This document shows, piece by piece, positions 45,461 to 53,441 of a stretch of 64,000 nt of DNA. The stretch is taken from the NCBI RefSeq assembly GCF_001045455.1, contig NZ_LFNE01000004.1, positions 124,001 through 188,000 on the forward strand, written 5' to 3'. The translations under genes and the position numbers were made by a program. The notes below the pieces were generated by a model that had not been told where the DNA came from, did no database searches, and saw nothing but the letters and a program-made list of their open reading frames with translations. Source of the DNA: Chryseobacterium sp. FH2. GTDB lineage: Bacteria > Bacteroidota > Bacteroidia > Flavobacteriales > Weeksellaceae. Positions within the stretch are counted from its first letter, which is position 1. Each line of letters begins with the position of its first letter.

Positions 45461-46269
45461 TAAAAATCCAGTTGGAATTGCTTTTCTTCATCACTTTGGA
45501 TGCCTAAAGCCTCATAAACATACTTGAATGTAGAAAGTAATACAGGCTTCCCGTTGATTACCGCTACATCATGTTCAAAATGAGCAGAAGGTTTATTGTC
45601 TAAAGTCGTAACCGTCCAACCATCGTTATGGAATTTCACCTTGTCAGTTCCGAGGTTAATCATCGGTTCGATAGCAATTGCCAAACCGTCTTTAATCACT
45701 TTACCGCTTCCCTGTCTTCCGTAGTTTGGAACTTGTGGATCTTCGTGCATTTGTCTTCCTAAACCGTGTCCTACAAGCTCTTTTACCACACCATATCCTT
45801 CTTTTTCACAATGAGCCTGAATCGCGTGAGAAATATCTCCGATTCTTTTTCCTCTGATACACTGCGCAATCCCTTTGTAAAGAGATTCTTTGGCAACCTT
45901 CAATAGTTTTTTCGTCTCAGAATTTACTTCTCCGATTTCAAAAGTATAGGCATGATCTCCCACAAAACCATTTAGAACAGCTCCGCAATCTACTGAAAGA
46001 ACATCCCCTTCCTTCAAAATATCATTGTTTGGAAAACCATGTACTACCTGCTCGTTCGGAGAGATGCATAAAGAATACGGAAAACCTCCATATCCTAAAA
46101 ATGCAGGTTCAGCACCATGATCTTTAATAAAATCATGTGCTAATTTATCTAAGTATAAAGTGGTAATCCCAGGTTTAATTTCCTTTGCTAACATTCCTAA
46201 TGTTCTGGAAACCAGCTGGGCACTTTGTTTCATCAGACGTAATTCGTCGATTGTTTTTAATTGAATCAT
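45460..46269 (-). CDS. map: Type I methionyl aminopeptidase
   Basis: This 269-residue dimetal enzyme removes the initiator Met from new proteins. Conserved residues are visible: His in FLGYGGFPYSLCISPNEQVVHG, the metal Asp in LSVDCGAVLNGFVGDHA, GHGLGRQMHEDP (His and following), and Glu in IEPMINLG and SAHFEHDVAV. It overlaps the methyltransferase by one base. The upstream spacer has an inverted repeat. Confidence 0.97.
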   Translation of the reverse strand: MIQLKTIDELRLMKQSAQLVSRTLGMLAKEIKPGITTLYLDKLAHDFIKDHGAEPAFLGYGGFPYSLCISPNEQVVHGFPNNDILKEGDVLSVDCGAVLNGFVGDHAYTFEIGEVNSETKKLLKVAKESLYKGIAQCIRGKRIGDISHAIQAHCEKEGYGVVKELVGHGLGRQMHEDPQVPNYGRQGSGKVIKDGLAIAIEPMINLGTDKVKFHNDGWTVTTLDNKPSAHFEHDVAVINGKPVLLSTFKYVYEALGIQSDEEKQFQLDF

Positions 46270-46298
46270 GTAATTAATGTAACAATTTAAAAGTTTAA

Positions 46299-46337
46299 CA
46301 ATGTAGCGGTTTAAAAAATTGGCAAACAGCTACATTG
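46299..46337. repeat. Inverted repeat in the map upstream spacer
   Basis: CAATGTAGC (46299-46307) and GCTACATTG (46329-46337) are perfect inverted copies 21 bases apart. Further TTAACAA/TTGTTA sequences lie outside them. It is a possible hairpin or a small intergenic repeat. Confidence 0.45.
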
Positions 46338-46357
46338 CTATATTGTTAGATTTATTC

Positions 46358-46789
46358 TTACCAGAATAATCCTTTTTTCTTTTCTTTTTTAAGTTTTGAA
46401 TATGCTAAAACTTCTTTGCCTTCCACCCGGAATTCTATTCTTTCCTGAATAATATTGTAAATTTCACCCCAACCCGGGAATCCTCCCAAATTCCTGTCAT
46501 CAATAAACCAATCTGCATCTAATTTTCTAGATTGAGTGGCAGCATCAAAAACTTCACCTTCAAAACTCGAATTTACCGCATAAAACTCGATTCCGTTTTG
46601 TCTGCAGAATTCCACAGCTTCGTCTAATGTTTTTCCGTGCCTGTACGTCCAAAGAATCAATCTATACCCTTCAGCCTGAAGTCTTCTTAGAGTTTCGAAT
46701 GCAAAAATTTTAGCCTTACCAATTGCCGGATATGCGTCATCTACAATAGTTCCGTCAAAATCAACAGCAATTTTTTTATTATTCATCAT
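46358..46789 (-). CDS. BT0820-like HAD-type phosphatase
   Basis: This is a 143-residue compact HAD protein: motif I AVDFDGTIVDD (nucleophile Asp near residue 9), RLILWTYRHGKTLDEAVEFC, and motif III DADWFIDDRNLGGFPGW. It has the form of the BT0820 structural family of small Bacteroidota phosphatases. The frame is open to 46837, but a perfect -7 box at 46810-46817 lies inside that extension, so the ATG at 46789 (or 46786) is the better start. Confidence 0.88.
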   Translation of the reverse strand: MMNNKKIAVDFDGTIVDDAYPAIGKAKIFAFETLRRLQAEGYRLILWTYRHGKTLDEAVEFCRQNGIEFYAVNSSFEGEVFDAATQSRKLDADWFIDDRNLGGFPGWGEIYNIIQERIEFRVEGKEVLAYSKLKKEKKKGLFW

Positions 46790-46809
46790 TCTTTTATGAT
46801 TTAGAAGTG

Positions 46810-46817
46810 CAAAGATA
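46810..46817 (-). promoter_or_regulatory. -7 box that sets the start of the BT0820-like gene
   Basis: TATCTTTG on the minus strand matches TAnnTTTG exactly, 20 bases before the ATG at 46789. Confidence 0.55.
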
Positions 46818-46826
46818 AGAAATAAA

Positions 46827-46854
46827 AAGAGTGCCAAAAAACTCCAGCACTCTT
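46827..46854 (-). terminator. Terminator of the acyl-ACP desaturase gene
   Basis: AAGAGTGC/GCACTCTT (46827-46834, 46847-46854) gives a minus-strand T-run. It lies about 30 bases beyond the stop at 46883 and overlaps the upstream part of the BT0820-like gene. Confidence 0.7.
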
Positions 46855-46882
46855 ACTTTTATAATTTAATGATAATATGGAA

Positions 46883-47860
46883 CTAACTTTTTACCCACTT
46901 GAACTGAAACTGTAAATCCGGAGTAGAAACTCTATCTGTGATTTTCTGCAACCTTGCAGGAAGTTTCATTAAGTATTCCTGGGCTTTTTCAGCCTTTTCT
47001 GTAAGACCTTTCACGTGTTCAATCTTCCATTCATCCAACAAATCTTTCATAATATTGATATAATCCTGACCTGTGTATACCATACATCTCTGAGCCGCAT
47101 CTGAGAAATGTCCCCAAAGTTCTCCTGCTTTTTGCCCCGATTGTCTCATTAAATGAGCCGGCATAACGATCTTTTTACGCATCATATCTTCGAACGCCAA
47201 AATCATTTCCGAAGGATCTACTTCAAGGATTTTTGCCACGAAATGTTTGTAAGCTTTTGCATGTCTCGCCTCGTCTGCAGCAATTACACCACACATTTTT
47301 GCTAATTTTCCGTTTCCGGATTGTTTTGCTAAAGTTCCTACTCTTCTGTGAGAAATATTAGTAGCTGTTTCCTGAAAACTGGTGTATACAAAGTTTCTGT
47401 AAGGATCCATACTTGTTCCTAAATCAAAACCGTCATTGATTAAATATTGAGTGGTAATTTCAACTTCTCTCATATTTACTCTTCCACACAGATAAAGATA
47501 TTTATTCAATAGATCTCCATGTCTGTTTTCTTCAGCAGTCCAGGCTCTTACCCAGTTTGCCCAACCTACTTTTTCTTCCTGATTCACACCGTCTACTCCC
47601 ATCAGCCAAGACTCATACGATGGAAGAGCTTCTTCCGTAATACAGTCACCAATCAATGTTACGAATAAATCGTACGGCATTTCACGGGCAAAAGTCTGGA
47701 TTTCTTCTAAATCATATTTAAAATCTGCGCTTGAAGGATCCGGAAGGTAGTCAGAAGGTTGCCAAATCTTTTCAATTGGAGTTAAAAATTTATCCAGAAA
47801 AGAACTCACTTCCTTTTCCAAAAGTCCCATTACTTCTTTCCTTACAAGCTTTTGATACAT
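46883..47860 (-). CDS. Acyl-ACP (stearoyl-type) desaturase
   Basis: This 325-residue di-iron protein introduces a cis double bond into a saturated acyl-ACP. The iron-binding E-x-x-H pairs are EENRHGDLL near 130 and DEARHAKAY near 217, within a helical bundle. Soluble acyl-ACP desaturases are best known from plants, mycobacteria and actinomycetes, but flavobacterial copies exist. A perfect -7 box (TATCTTTG, 47885-47892 minus) lies 25 bases before the start. Membrane-lipid unsaturation is the inferred role. Confidence 0.93.
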   Translation of the reverse strand: MYQKLVRKEVMGLLEKEVSSFLDKFLTPIEKIWQPSDYLPDPSSADFKYDLEEIQTFAREMPYDLFVTLIGDCITEEALPSYESWLMGVDGVNQEEKVGWANWVRAWTAEENRHGDLLNKYLYLCGRVNMREVEITTQYLINDGFDLGTSMDPYRNFVYTSFQETATNISHRRVGTLAKQSGNGKLAKMCGVIAADEARHAKAYKHFVAKILEVDPSEMILAFEDMMRKKIVMPAHLMRQSGQKAGELWGHFSDAAQRCMVYTGQDYINIMKDLLDEWKIEHVKGLTEKAEKAQEYLMKLPARLQKITDRVSTPDLQFQFKWVKS

Positions 47861-47884
47861 TATACTAATTTAGATTTTAATTTA

Positions 47885-47892
47885 CAAAGATA
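47885..47892 (-). promoter_or_regulatory. -7 box of the desaturase gene
   Basis: TATCTTTG on the minus strand, a perfect TAnnTTTG match. Confidence 0.5.
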
Positions 47893-47950
47893 AGATTTAT
47901 TATATTATTTAAAGCATAACAATAATTGTGCCTGATATAAATCATAAAAA

Positions 47951-47980
47951 AATACCGCTATCTGATAGAATAACGGTATT
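47951..47980 (-). terminator. Terminator of gpmI
   Basis: AATACCG/CGGTATT arms with an inner TATC/ATAG pair are followed by a T-run on the minus strand, about 23 bases beyond the stop at 48003. Confidence 0.75.
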
Positions 47981-48002
47981 CTTTTAACATTATTATTTGA
48001 TA

Positions 48003-49544
48003 CTATTTAACTAAAATATCTCCTGTCATTATTTCCGGTATTTCTATTCCCATTACTTTTAGAATAGTTGGAGCCACATCACCTAGTTTTCCCGGTTTTA
48101 ATTCCCAAGTGTGATCTTTATCCATCACAATGAAAGGAACTAAATTTGTTGAGTGCTGTGTATTCGGGGTTCCGTCCGGATTGATCATTACATCAGAATT
48201 CCCGTGATCAGCGAGAATGAAAACTGCATATCCATTTTCATAAGCCGTGGTAGCAACTTTTTCAATGCATTTATCTACCGTTTCGGCAGCTTTTACAGCC
48301 GCTTCAAAAACTCCTGTATGTCCCACCATATCAGTATTGGCGAAATTTAAACAAACAAAATCTGCCGTCCCATTCTCCAACTCAGGAACAATAGCATTTG
48401 TAATATCATAAGCTGACATTTCAGGTTTTAAATCATAAGTAGGAACGTCTTTCGGGCTCGGGCAAAGCAATCTTTTTTCGCCTTTAAACTCTTCCTCCCT
48501 TCCTCCTGAAAAGAAAAATGTAACGTGAGGATATTTCTCTGTTTCGGCGATTCTGATTTGAGTTTTGCCGTTTCTTTCTAAAACTTCACCCATAGTTTCC
48601 TGAAGAACGTTTTCGTCAAAAACTACACGTACATTTTGGAAGGTTTTGTCATAATTTGTCAAAGTAACATAATAAAGATTCAGTTTTCTCATGAAATATT
48701 CCGGAAAATCTTGCTGAGAAAGTACTTCTGTAATTTCTCTCCCTCTATCTGTACGGAAATTGAAACAAATCACAACATCATTATCAACAATTTTAGCCAC
48801 AGGAACTATATTTCCCGTCTGTCTTTTGTCGACCAGGATAATTGGCTTTAAGAATTCATCCGTTACTTTGTTATCATAAGAAGCTTTGATTGCAGCTAAA
48901 ACATCAGTAGTCTGTTCACCAACACCTTCTACCAAAGCATCATAAGCCAGTTTTACCCTTTCCCATCTTTTATCCCTGTCCATTGCATAATAACGCCCTA
49001 CAACTGTTGCCAATTTTCCGGTTGTATGAGCCATATGCTTTTGAAGTTCATCGATAAATCCTAATCCTGAATGCGGATCACAATCTCTACCGTCTGTAAA
49101 AGCATGAACAAAAACATTCTCATGCAATCCAAATTCACCTGCAGCCGTTAATAAACCTTTTAAGTGATTGATATGTGAATGTACTCCCCCGTTTGAAACC
49201 AAACCGATGAAATGCACCTTTTTATTCTCTCTTTTAGCATATTCAAAAGCTTGCTGAATAACCTCTTGTTGTCCTAACGAACCGTTTTCAACAGCCATAT
49301 TCAATTTTACAAGATTTTGATAAACCACTCTTCCTGCTCCCAAATTCATATGTCCAACTTCAGAATTTCCCATCTGTCCCACGGGGAGCCCAACCGCTAA
49401 ACCACTTGCTTCAAGCGTTGTATGTGGAAATTTTTTATAACAACTATCTATAAATGGTGTATTTGCTTTATCTATTGCTGAAATATCAGGATTCATTCCC
49501 AAACCCCATCCGTCAAGGATTGCCAATATTGCTTTTTTCGACAT
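48003..49544 (-). CDS. gpmI: 2,3-bisphosphoglycerate-independent phosphoglycerate mutase
   Basis: This 513-residue Mn2+-dependent glycolytic enzyme interconverts 3- and 2-phosphoglycerate. It has ILDGWGLG at the N-terminus (metal Asp), MGNSEVGHMNLGAGR with the phosphorylated Ser near 62, FTDGRDCDPHSG, GRYYAMDRDKRWER, and ADHGNSDVM near the C-terminus for the second metal site. It is full length. The minus-strand -7 box TAAATTTG (49565-49572) precedes it. Confidence 0.98.
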   Translation of the reverse strand: MSKKAILAILDGWGLGMNPDISAIDKANTPFIDSCYKKFPHTTLEASGLAVGLPVGQMGNSEVGHMNLGAGRVVYQNLVKLNMAVENGSLGQQEVIQQAFEYAKRENKKVHFIGLVSNGGVHSHINHLKGLLTAAGEFGLHENVFVHAFTDGRDCDPHSGLGFIDELQKHMAHTTGKLATVVGRYYAMDRDKRWERVKLAYDALVEGVGEQTTDVLAAIKASYDNKVTDEFLKPIILVDKRQTGNIVPVAKIVDNDVVICFNFRTDRGREITEVLSQQDFPEYFMRKLNLYYVTLTNYDKTFQNVRVVFDENVLQETMGEVLERNGKTQIRIAETEKYPHVTFFFSGGREEEFKGEKRLLCPSPKDVPTYDLKPEMSAYDITNAIVPELENGTADFVCLNFANTDMVGHTGVFEAAVKAAETVDKCIEKVATTAYENGYAVFILADHGNSDVMINPDGTPNTQHSTNLVPFIVMDKDHTWELKPGKLGDVAPTILKVMGIEIPEIMTGDILVK

Positions 49545-49564
49545 TTTGTATAACTTTTGTACTA

Positions 49565-49572
49565 CAAATTTA
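49565..49572 (-). promoter_or_regulatory. -7 box of gpmI
   Basis: TAAATTTG on the minus strand, a perfect TAnnTTTG match, 20 bases before the ATG. Confidence 0.5.
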
Positions 49573-49805
49573 TCTAATTTGAAATGAATTGAAGAATTTG
49601 AAGGACTTAAATTTTTATTAATATTTTAGCTATTCGCCCGGAAATTTGACATATTTTTTATCTAAACATATTTTATAATTTATTTATCAGATTATTTACC
49701 CATTTATTTTCTCCTACAGGTTTCATAGGTTTACACGAATGATTTAACTGAAATTTCTCTGCTTATTGGCTTTCTTCACCTTAAATATTTTATTAATTTT
49801 GCTTT

Positions 49806-50129
49806 ATGGATTTAAGAGATCAACTGAAAAACCTATTTCCTGAGCATGAAGAGCAGGATTTTGAAATGCCTGAAGAACAATTCAAGCAAAAAGAGCCTTT
49901 GGTATGTAAATTTGAGAAAAAAGGGAGAAACGGCAAGCCTGTGACTATTGTTGAAGGTTGGGAAGGCAGCGAAGATGATTTAAAGAAAATCTCAAAAAAA
50001 ATCAAAACCACACTGGGAATAGGTGGTTCTGAAAAGGACGGAACGATTATTATTCAAGGTGATAACCGTGATAAAATCATGAATATCCTTAAAGAAATGG
50101 GTTACAAAACCAAGAGAGTCGGAGGATAG
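49806..50129 (+). CDS. SUI1/eIF1-like translation factor (YciH family)
   Basis: This 107-residue protein has the SUI1 fold: GRNGKPVTIVEGWEG, LKKISKKIKTTLGIGGSEKD, and IIIQGDNRDKIMNILKEMG at about 50-100. Bacterial YciH acts on start-site fidelity at the 30S subunit. It is short, complete and stands alone, and ends 1 base from the convergent LRR gene. Confidence 0.93.
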   Translation: MDLRDQLKNLFPEHEEQDFEMPEEQFKQKEPLVCKFEKKGRNGKPVTIVEGWEGSEDDLKKISKKIKTTLGIGGSEKDGTIIIQGDNRDKIMNILKEMGYKTKRVGG

Positions 50130-50130
50130 T

Positions 50131-51030
50131 TTAAAAATATATCTGTGTCTGAGGCATTAAATTTTTCAATTTTTCTACGGTTGATTTTGTCATCGGGTTT
50201 CCTGTAAGAATCAATGTTTTAAGATTTTTCAGTTGTGAAATCTCAGTTGGAAGATCTTTTAGGTCATTGTTGGCTAAATTCAGGCTTACAATCCCTTTTA
50301 ATCCTTTAATTTTAGATGAAATTTCTTTGATGTTATTTTGACTTACATTTAAAAATTCAAGTTTTTTTGAATCAAATAAATTTTCTGGAAGTTTTGCAAT
50401 CGAATTTTCCTGTAGCTCTAAATATTTCAAATCTTTCGGAAAAGATAAATTTCCCAAATCATTAATCTGATTGGCAGAAAGGTTCAATGATTTTAGATTT
50501 TTAATATTATCCAGCTTGTCTGAAATAAAACTAATCTGGTTGCCCTGAAGGTTGATTTCTTCCAATGAAGGGATTTCCATTAAAGCCTCTGGAAATATGC
50601 TCAGATTATTGGCATCAAGATGAATGGCTTTTAATTTTTGGAGTTTAGCAATATTCGGATTAATATCGGTTAAACTGTTTAGGCTCATCGAAAAACTTAT
50701 CAGTTTTGTTAATTCTCCAATTTCATTAGGAATAAATTTAATACTGTTTTCGTTTATATTTAAAATCTCCAGTCCTTTTAGAGTAAAAATTTCCTGATCC
50801 ATTTTTTCAAATTTATTTCCCATTATATTCAGAAAGAAAATAGATTTAAAATTCCTGATCTGCGGAGGAAGATTAAACAAACCTTTATCCCTGAAACTCA
50901 TACTGTAAACGACGTCTTTAGCTTTTAAAGCGTCTTCAATATTGGTATAAGTGGGATATTTTACAGGATCAATCTGCGCTTTTACCTGAAAAAGCGATAA
51001 AATGGCTACAATTACTAAAAGTTTTTTCAT
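50131..51030 (-). CDS. Secreted leucine-rich repeat protein
   Basis: This 299-residue protein has a signal peptide (MKKLLVIVAILSLFQVKA) followed by about ten LRRs of about 23 residues with the pattern LxxLxxLxLxxNxLxxLPxxI (ISFSMSLNSLTDINPNIAKL, LKSLNLSANQINDLGNLSF). It lacks a T9SS tail, so it is probably periplasmic. Its binding partner is unknown. The start at 51030 is chosen from the signal peptide; the open frame extends to 51048. Confidence 0.9.
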   Translation of the reverse strand: MKKLLVIVAILSLFQVKAQIDPVKYPTYTNIEDALKAKDVVYSMSFRDKGLFNLPPQIRNFKSIFFLNIMGNKFEKMDQEIFTLKGLEILNINENSIKFIPNEIGELTKLISFSMSLNSLTDINPNIAKLQKLKAIHLDANNLSIFPEALMEIPSLEEINLQGNQISFISDKLDNIKNLKSLNLSANQINDLGNLSFPKDLKYLELQENSIAKLPENLFDSKKLEFLNVSQNNIKEISSKIKGLKGIVSLNLANNDLKDLPTEISQLKNLKTLILTGNPMTKSTVEKLKNLMPQTQIYF

Positions 51031-51047
51031 AAATAAGAAAAAGACCA

Positions 51048-51064
51048 CCGGTAAAAATTACCGG
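51048..51064 (-). terminator. Hairpin beyond the PhoX-like gene
   Basis: CCGGTAA/TTACCGG (51048-51054, 51058-51064), then TGGTC and a T-run on the minus strand, about 25 bases beyond the stop at 51087. Confidence 0.6.
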
Positions 51065-51086
51065 CAGCCAAAAAATCATTAATAAT

Positions 51087-53240
51087 TTATTTTTTTAAAA
51101 GCTTTACTGTTTTCTGAAAACCTCCTTCAGCTTCGATATTTAAAACCAATATACGGGAAGTTTCAAGCTGTGGGGTGAAATCTAAGTCCAAGGCTTTGCT
51201 TGTTCCTGAAAATTTCTTTGTGAAAACAATTTTACCATCCATGCTGTAAGCCGTAACTGAAATATCTTTCAATCCTTTTGCAGAATTGATCTTAACAATT
51301 CCGGAAGTTGGATTTGGTGCAACTGTTACTGTATTTTCATTGTTATGATTTTCGACAGTCCCCAAAGTTCCTGAAGTTCCTAAATTATCCTTCAAAGCAA
51401 TAACAACCGTTGCCGATTTTCCTCTGTAATCAATTGTATTACCTGTAGCATCAATATCCGTTGATATCGTAGAATCAGGATGCTGAATAGAGAAGAAACC
51501 GAATTTGTGATCTGGTGTAAATGTAAGACCTGTCGGCTCAGAACCTGCAGGCATAGAAGCGAAAAGTCTCACCTTAGGATTGGTCTGAGTGTGATCTGGA
51601 GCGATTACCCAAATGTAATTTTTTCCTCCATCCTGCAATACCCAAAGATTTCCAAGTTCGTCGAAAGTAAGATTGTCATTTCCGTCTCCCCAAGCTTCAG
51701 ATTTCATTCCCTGAGCTGTCTGGAAAGAATATGTGGTTGCCGCTCCTCCCACGAAAGTTTCAACCTGAGAAGCCGTGCTTCCGTTATCCTGTAAACGGTA
51801 TACCCTGTCTAAACCTTTTGCTGTAAAGTAAATTTTACCATCAAGCGGACTGATGTCAACATCTTCCACTCCATTGAATTTTGTTCCTCCGACAGATTGG
51901 GCTAAAGCAGCTGTGTTATTTTGATCAGCTTTGGTTTTGTTAGGAACCTGAATCCAGGTAGCTGTAGTTCCTACAGGATCTCCTGCGGCTGTAAGCCCCT
52001 GATCTAATTTTAAAACATATAGATTCCCGGAAGAAAGATCATTTGGAGTATCCATAATATATTTATAAACCATGTGTGTTCCGCCATCTTCACCGTAATA
52101 AGCAATTGTTCCCGCATTATTTATCACTACATTTTCATGGTTCATAATGCCCATTTGCCAAAGCTTTCCTTTAGAACCATCAGTATTTTTAGAAATAACC
52201 TGGGCAGTTGCAGGATCAATTTCTACCAGCCATCCGTAATCTTTCATTCCATCCCCGTTTACATCGCTTGAAGTTGTCTGCTCTTCAGCTGTAACCACGG
52301 TTCCCCAAGGTGTAATACCACCTGAACAGTTTCTGATAGTCTGAACCAAGCTAGGATCTGAAAAACTTACCGCTCTTGATTTTGTCAATTGCCAAAGTTT
52401 CGTCATTCCGTTATAATTAATTTCGGCCATTGTCACTCCGCCAGGATTGGTTTCATGGTTTACAGAAAGATATCCGTTTGTACTGCTTCCTGTTTTGGGA
52501 ACGTAGGCCGTAAAGTCATTTTGACCACCAACTAATCCTCCTCCTTCAGTATAATTATCGCCTTCTTTTAAAATCAATTGATATTTATGCTCGGCAGGAA
52601 TGATTAATTTATTTGTTTGAGCGGTAGGAACAATCGAAGTAAAGCAACTGATATGAGTTGCATTACAAGCAACAGGAGTTGTTGTGTTTGTAATTGTTTT
52701 AAGATATGCATCAATTCTTAAATCTGAACTTGCAGCGCCTCTGTTATGCAGTTCAATCGAAATTCTGTTGGTCCCGTTAACAAATTTTGATTTTGGAATC
52801 GTAAAAATATTATAAATATTTTCTGCAGCTCCATCAATTGTCGTGCTTGACCAAGTATCGAAGGTGATAGTTCCGGCAGGCATATTGTCTCTTACCACTT
52901 CTTCACCATTAAGATAAACCACAATACCGTCATCTCTCATAATTCCCAATTCCATATCATTGCTCAAATCAGCCAGATTCACATTGATATCTTTTGCAAA
53001 ATAGGCTGTGATAAGGCCGGTATTTGTCTGTGTAGTCACAGGATCCCCATATCCAAGAGGTCCGTTTCCGGTAGACCAGCCAGAGATGTCATAGGTTTTA
53101 TCTTTCCATTGTGCCGGCTGAGCCAGGTTGTTGTCTTTATAACTCCAAGAAGAGTTTTTATTGAAAATAAAAGTTTGTGCGTGAAACACAGAACCCGTCA
53201 TCATAGCTAACGCTGCGGTTGTTAGTAGTTTTTTGTTCAT
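51087..53240 (-). CDS. PhoX-like (DUF839) secreted protein with T9SS tail
   Basis: This 717-residue exported protein has a signal peptide ending near HAQ (residue 22) and an N-terminal beta-sandwich (about 25-190, WSYKDNNLAQPAQW, DDGIVVYLNGEEV). A PhoX-like domain follows at about 200-625, with NHETNPGG and CSGGITPWGTVVTAEEQ, the motif that binds Ca2+/Fe3+ in PhoX phosphatases. A T9SS sorting domain (VAPNPTSGIVKIN ... KTVKLLKK) is at about 640-717. The likely role is phosphate release from organic esters at the cell surface. It is cotranscribed with, or just after, nothing obvious. Confidence 0.88.
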   Translation of the reverse strand: MNKKLLTTAALAMMTGSVFHAQTFIFNKNSSWSYKDNNLAQPAQWKDKTYDISGWSTGNGPLGYGDPVTTQTNTGLITAYFAKDINVNLADLSNDMELGIMRDDGIVVYLNGEEVVRDNMPAGTITFDTWSSTTIDGAAENIYNIFTIPKSKFVNGTNRISIELHNRGAASSDLRIDAYLKTITNTTTPVACNATHISCFTSIVPTAQTNKLIIPAEHKYQLILKEGDNYTEGGGLVGGQNDFTAYVPKTGSSTNGYLSVNHETNPGGVTMAEINYNGMTKLWQLTKSRAVSFSDPSLVQTIRNCSGGITPWGTVVTAEEQTTSSDVNGDGMKDYGWLVEIDPATAQVISKNTDGSKGKLWQMGIMNHENVVINNAGTIAYYGEDGGTHMVYKYIMDTPNDLSSGNLYVLKLDQGLTAAGDPVGTTATWIQVPNKTKADQNNTAALAQSVGGTKFNGVEDVDISPLDGKIYFTAKGLDRVYRLQDNGSTASQVETFVGGAATTYSFQTAQGMKSEAWGDGNDNLTFDELGNLWVLQDGGKNYIWVIAPDHTQTNPKVRLFASMPAGSEPTGLTFTPDHKFGFFSIQHPDSTISTDIDATGNTIDYRGKSATVVIALKDNLGTSGTLGTVENHNNENTVTVAPNPTSGIVKINSAKGLKDISVTAYSMDGKIVFTKKFSGTSKALDLDFTPQLETSRILVLNIEAEGGFQKTVKLLKK

Positions 53241-53441
53241 TATTACTTAATTTATTAGACCTTGCAAAACTATTTTTTTGTTGTGAGTCCTCTATTAATA
53301 GTATTTTAAATAAATACTGAACAATATTAATTAATCAATAATCCAATATTAAGTGAATTAATTTAATGTTAAATTTTTAATGAATTAGGAATTATCGGTT
53401 TTTATAAATCCGGCCTGAAAAGCTCATAGCTCATCACTCTC

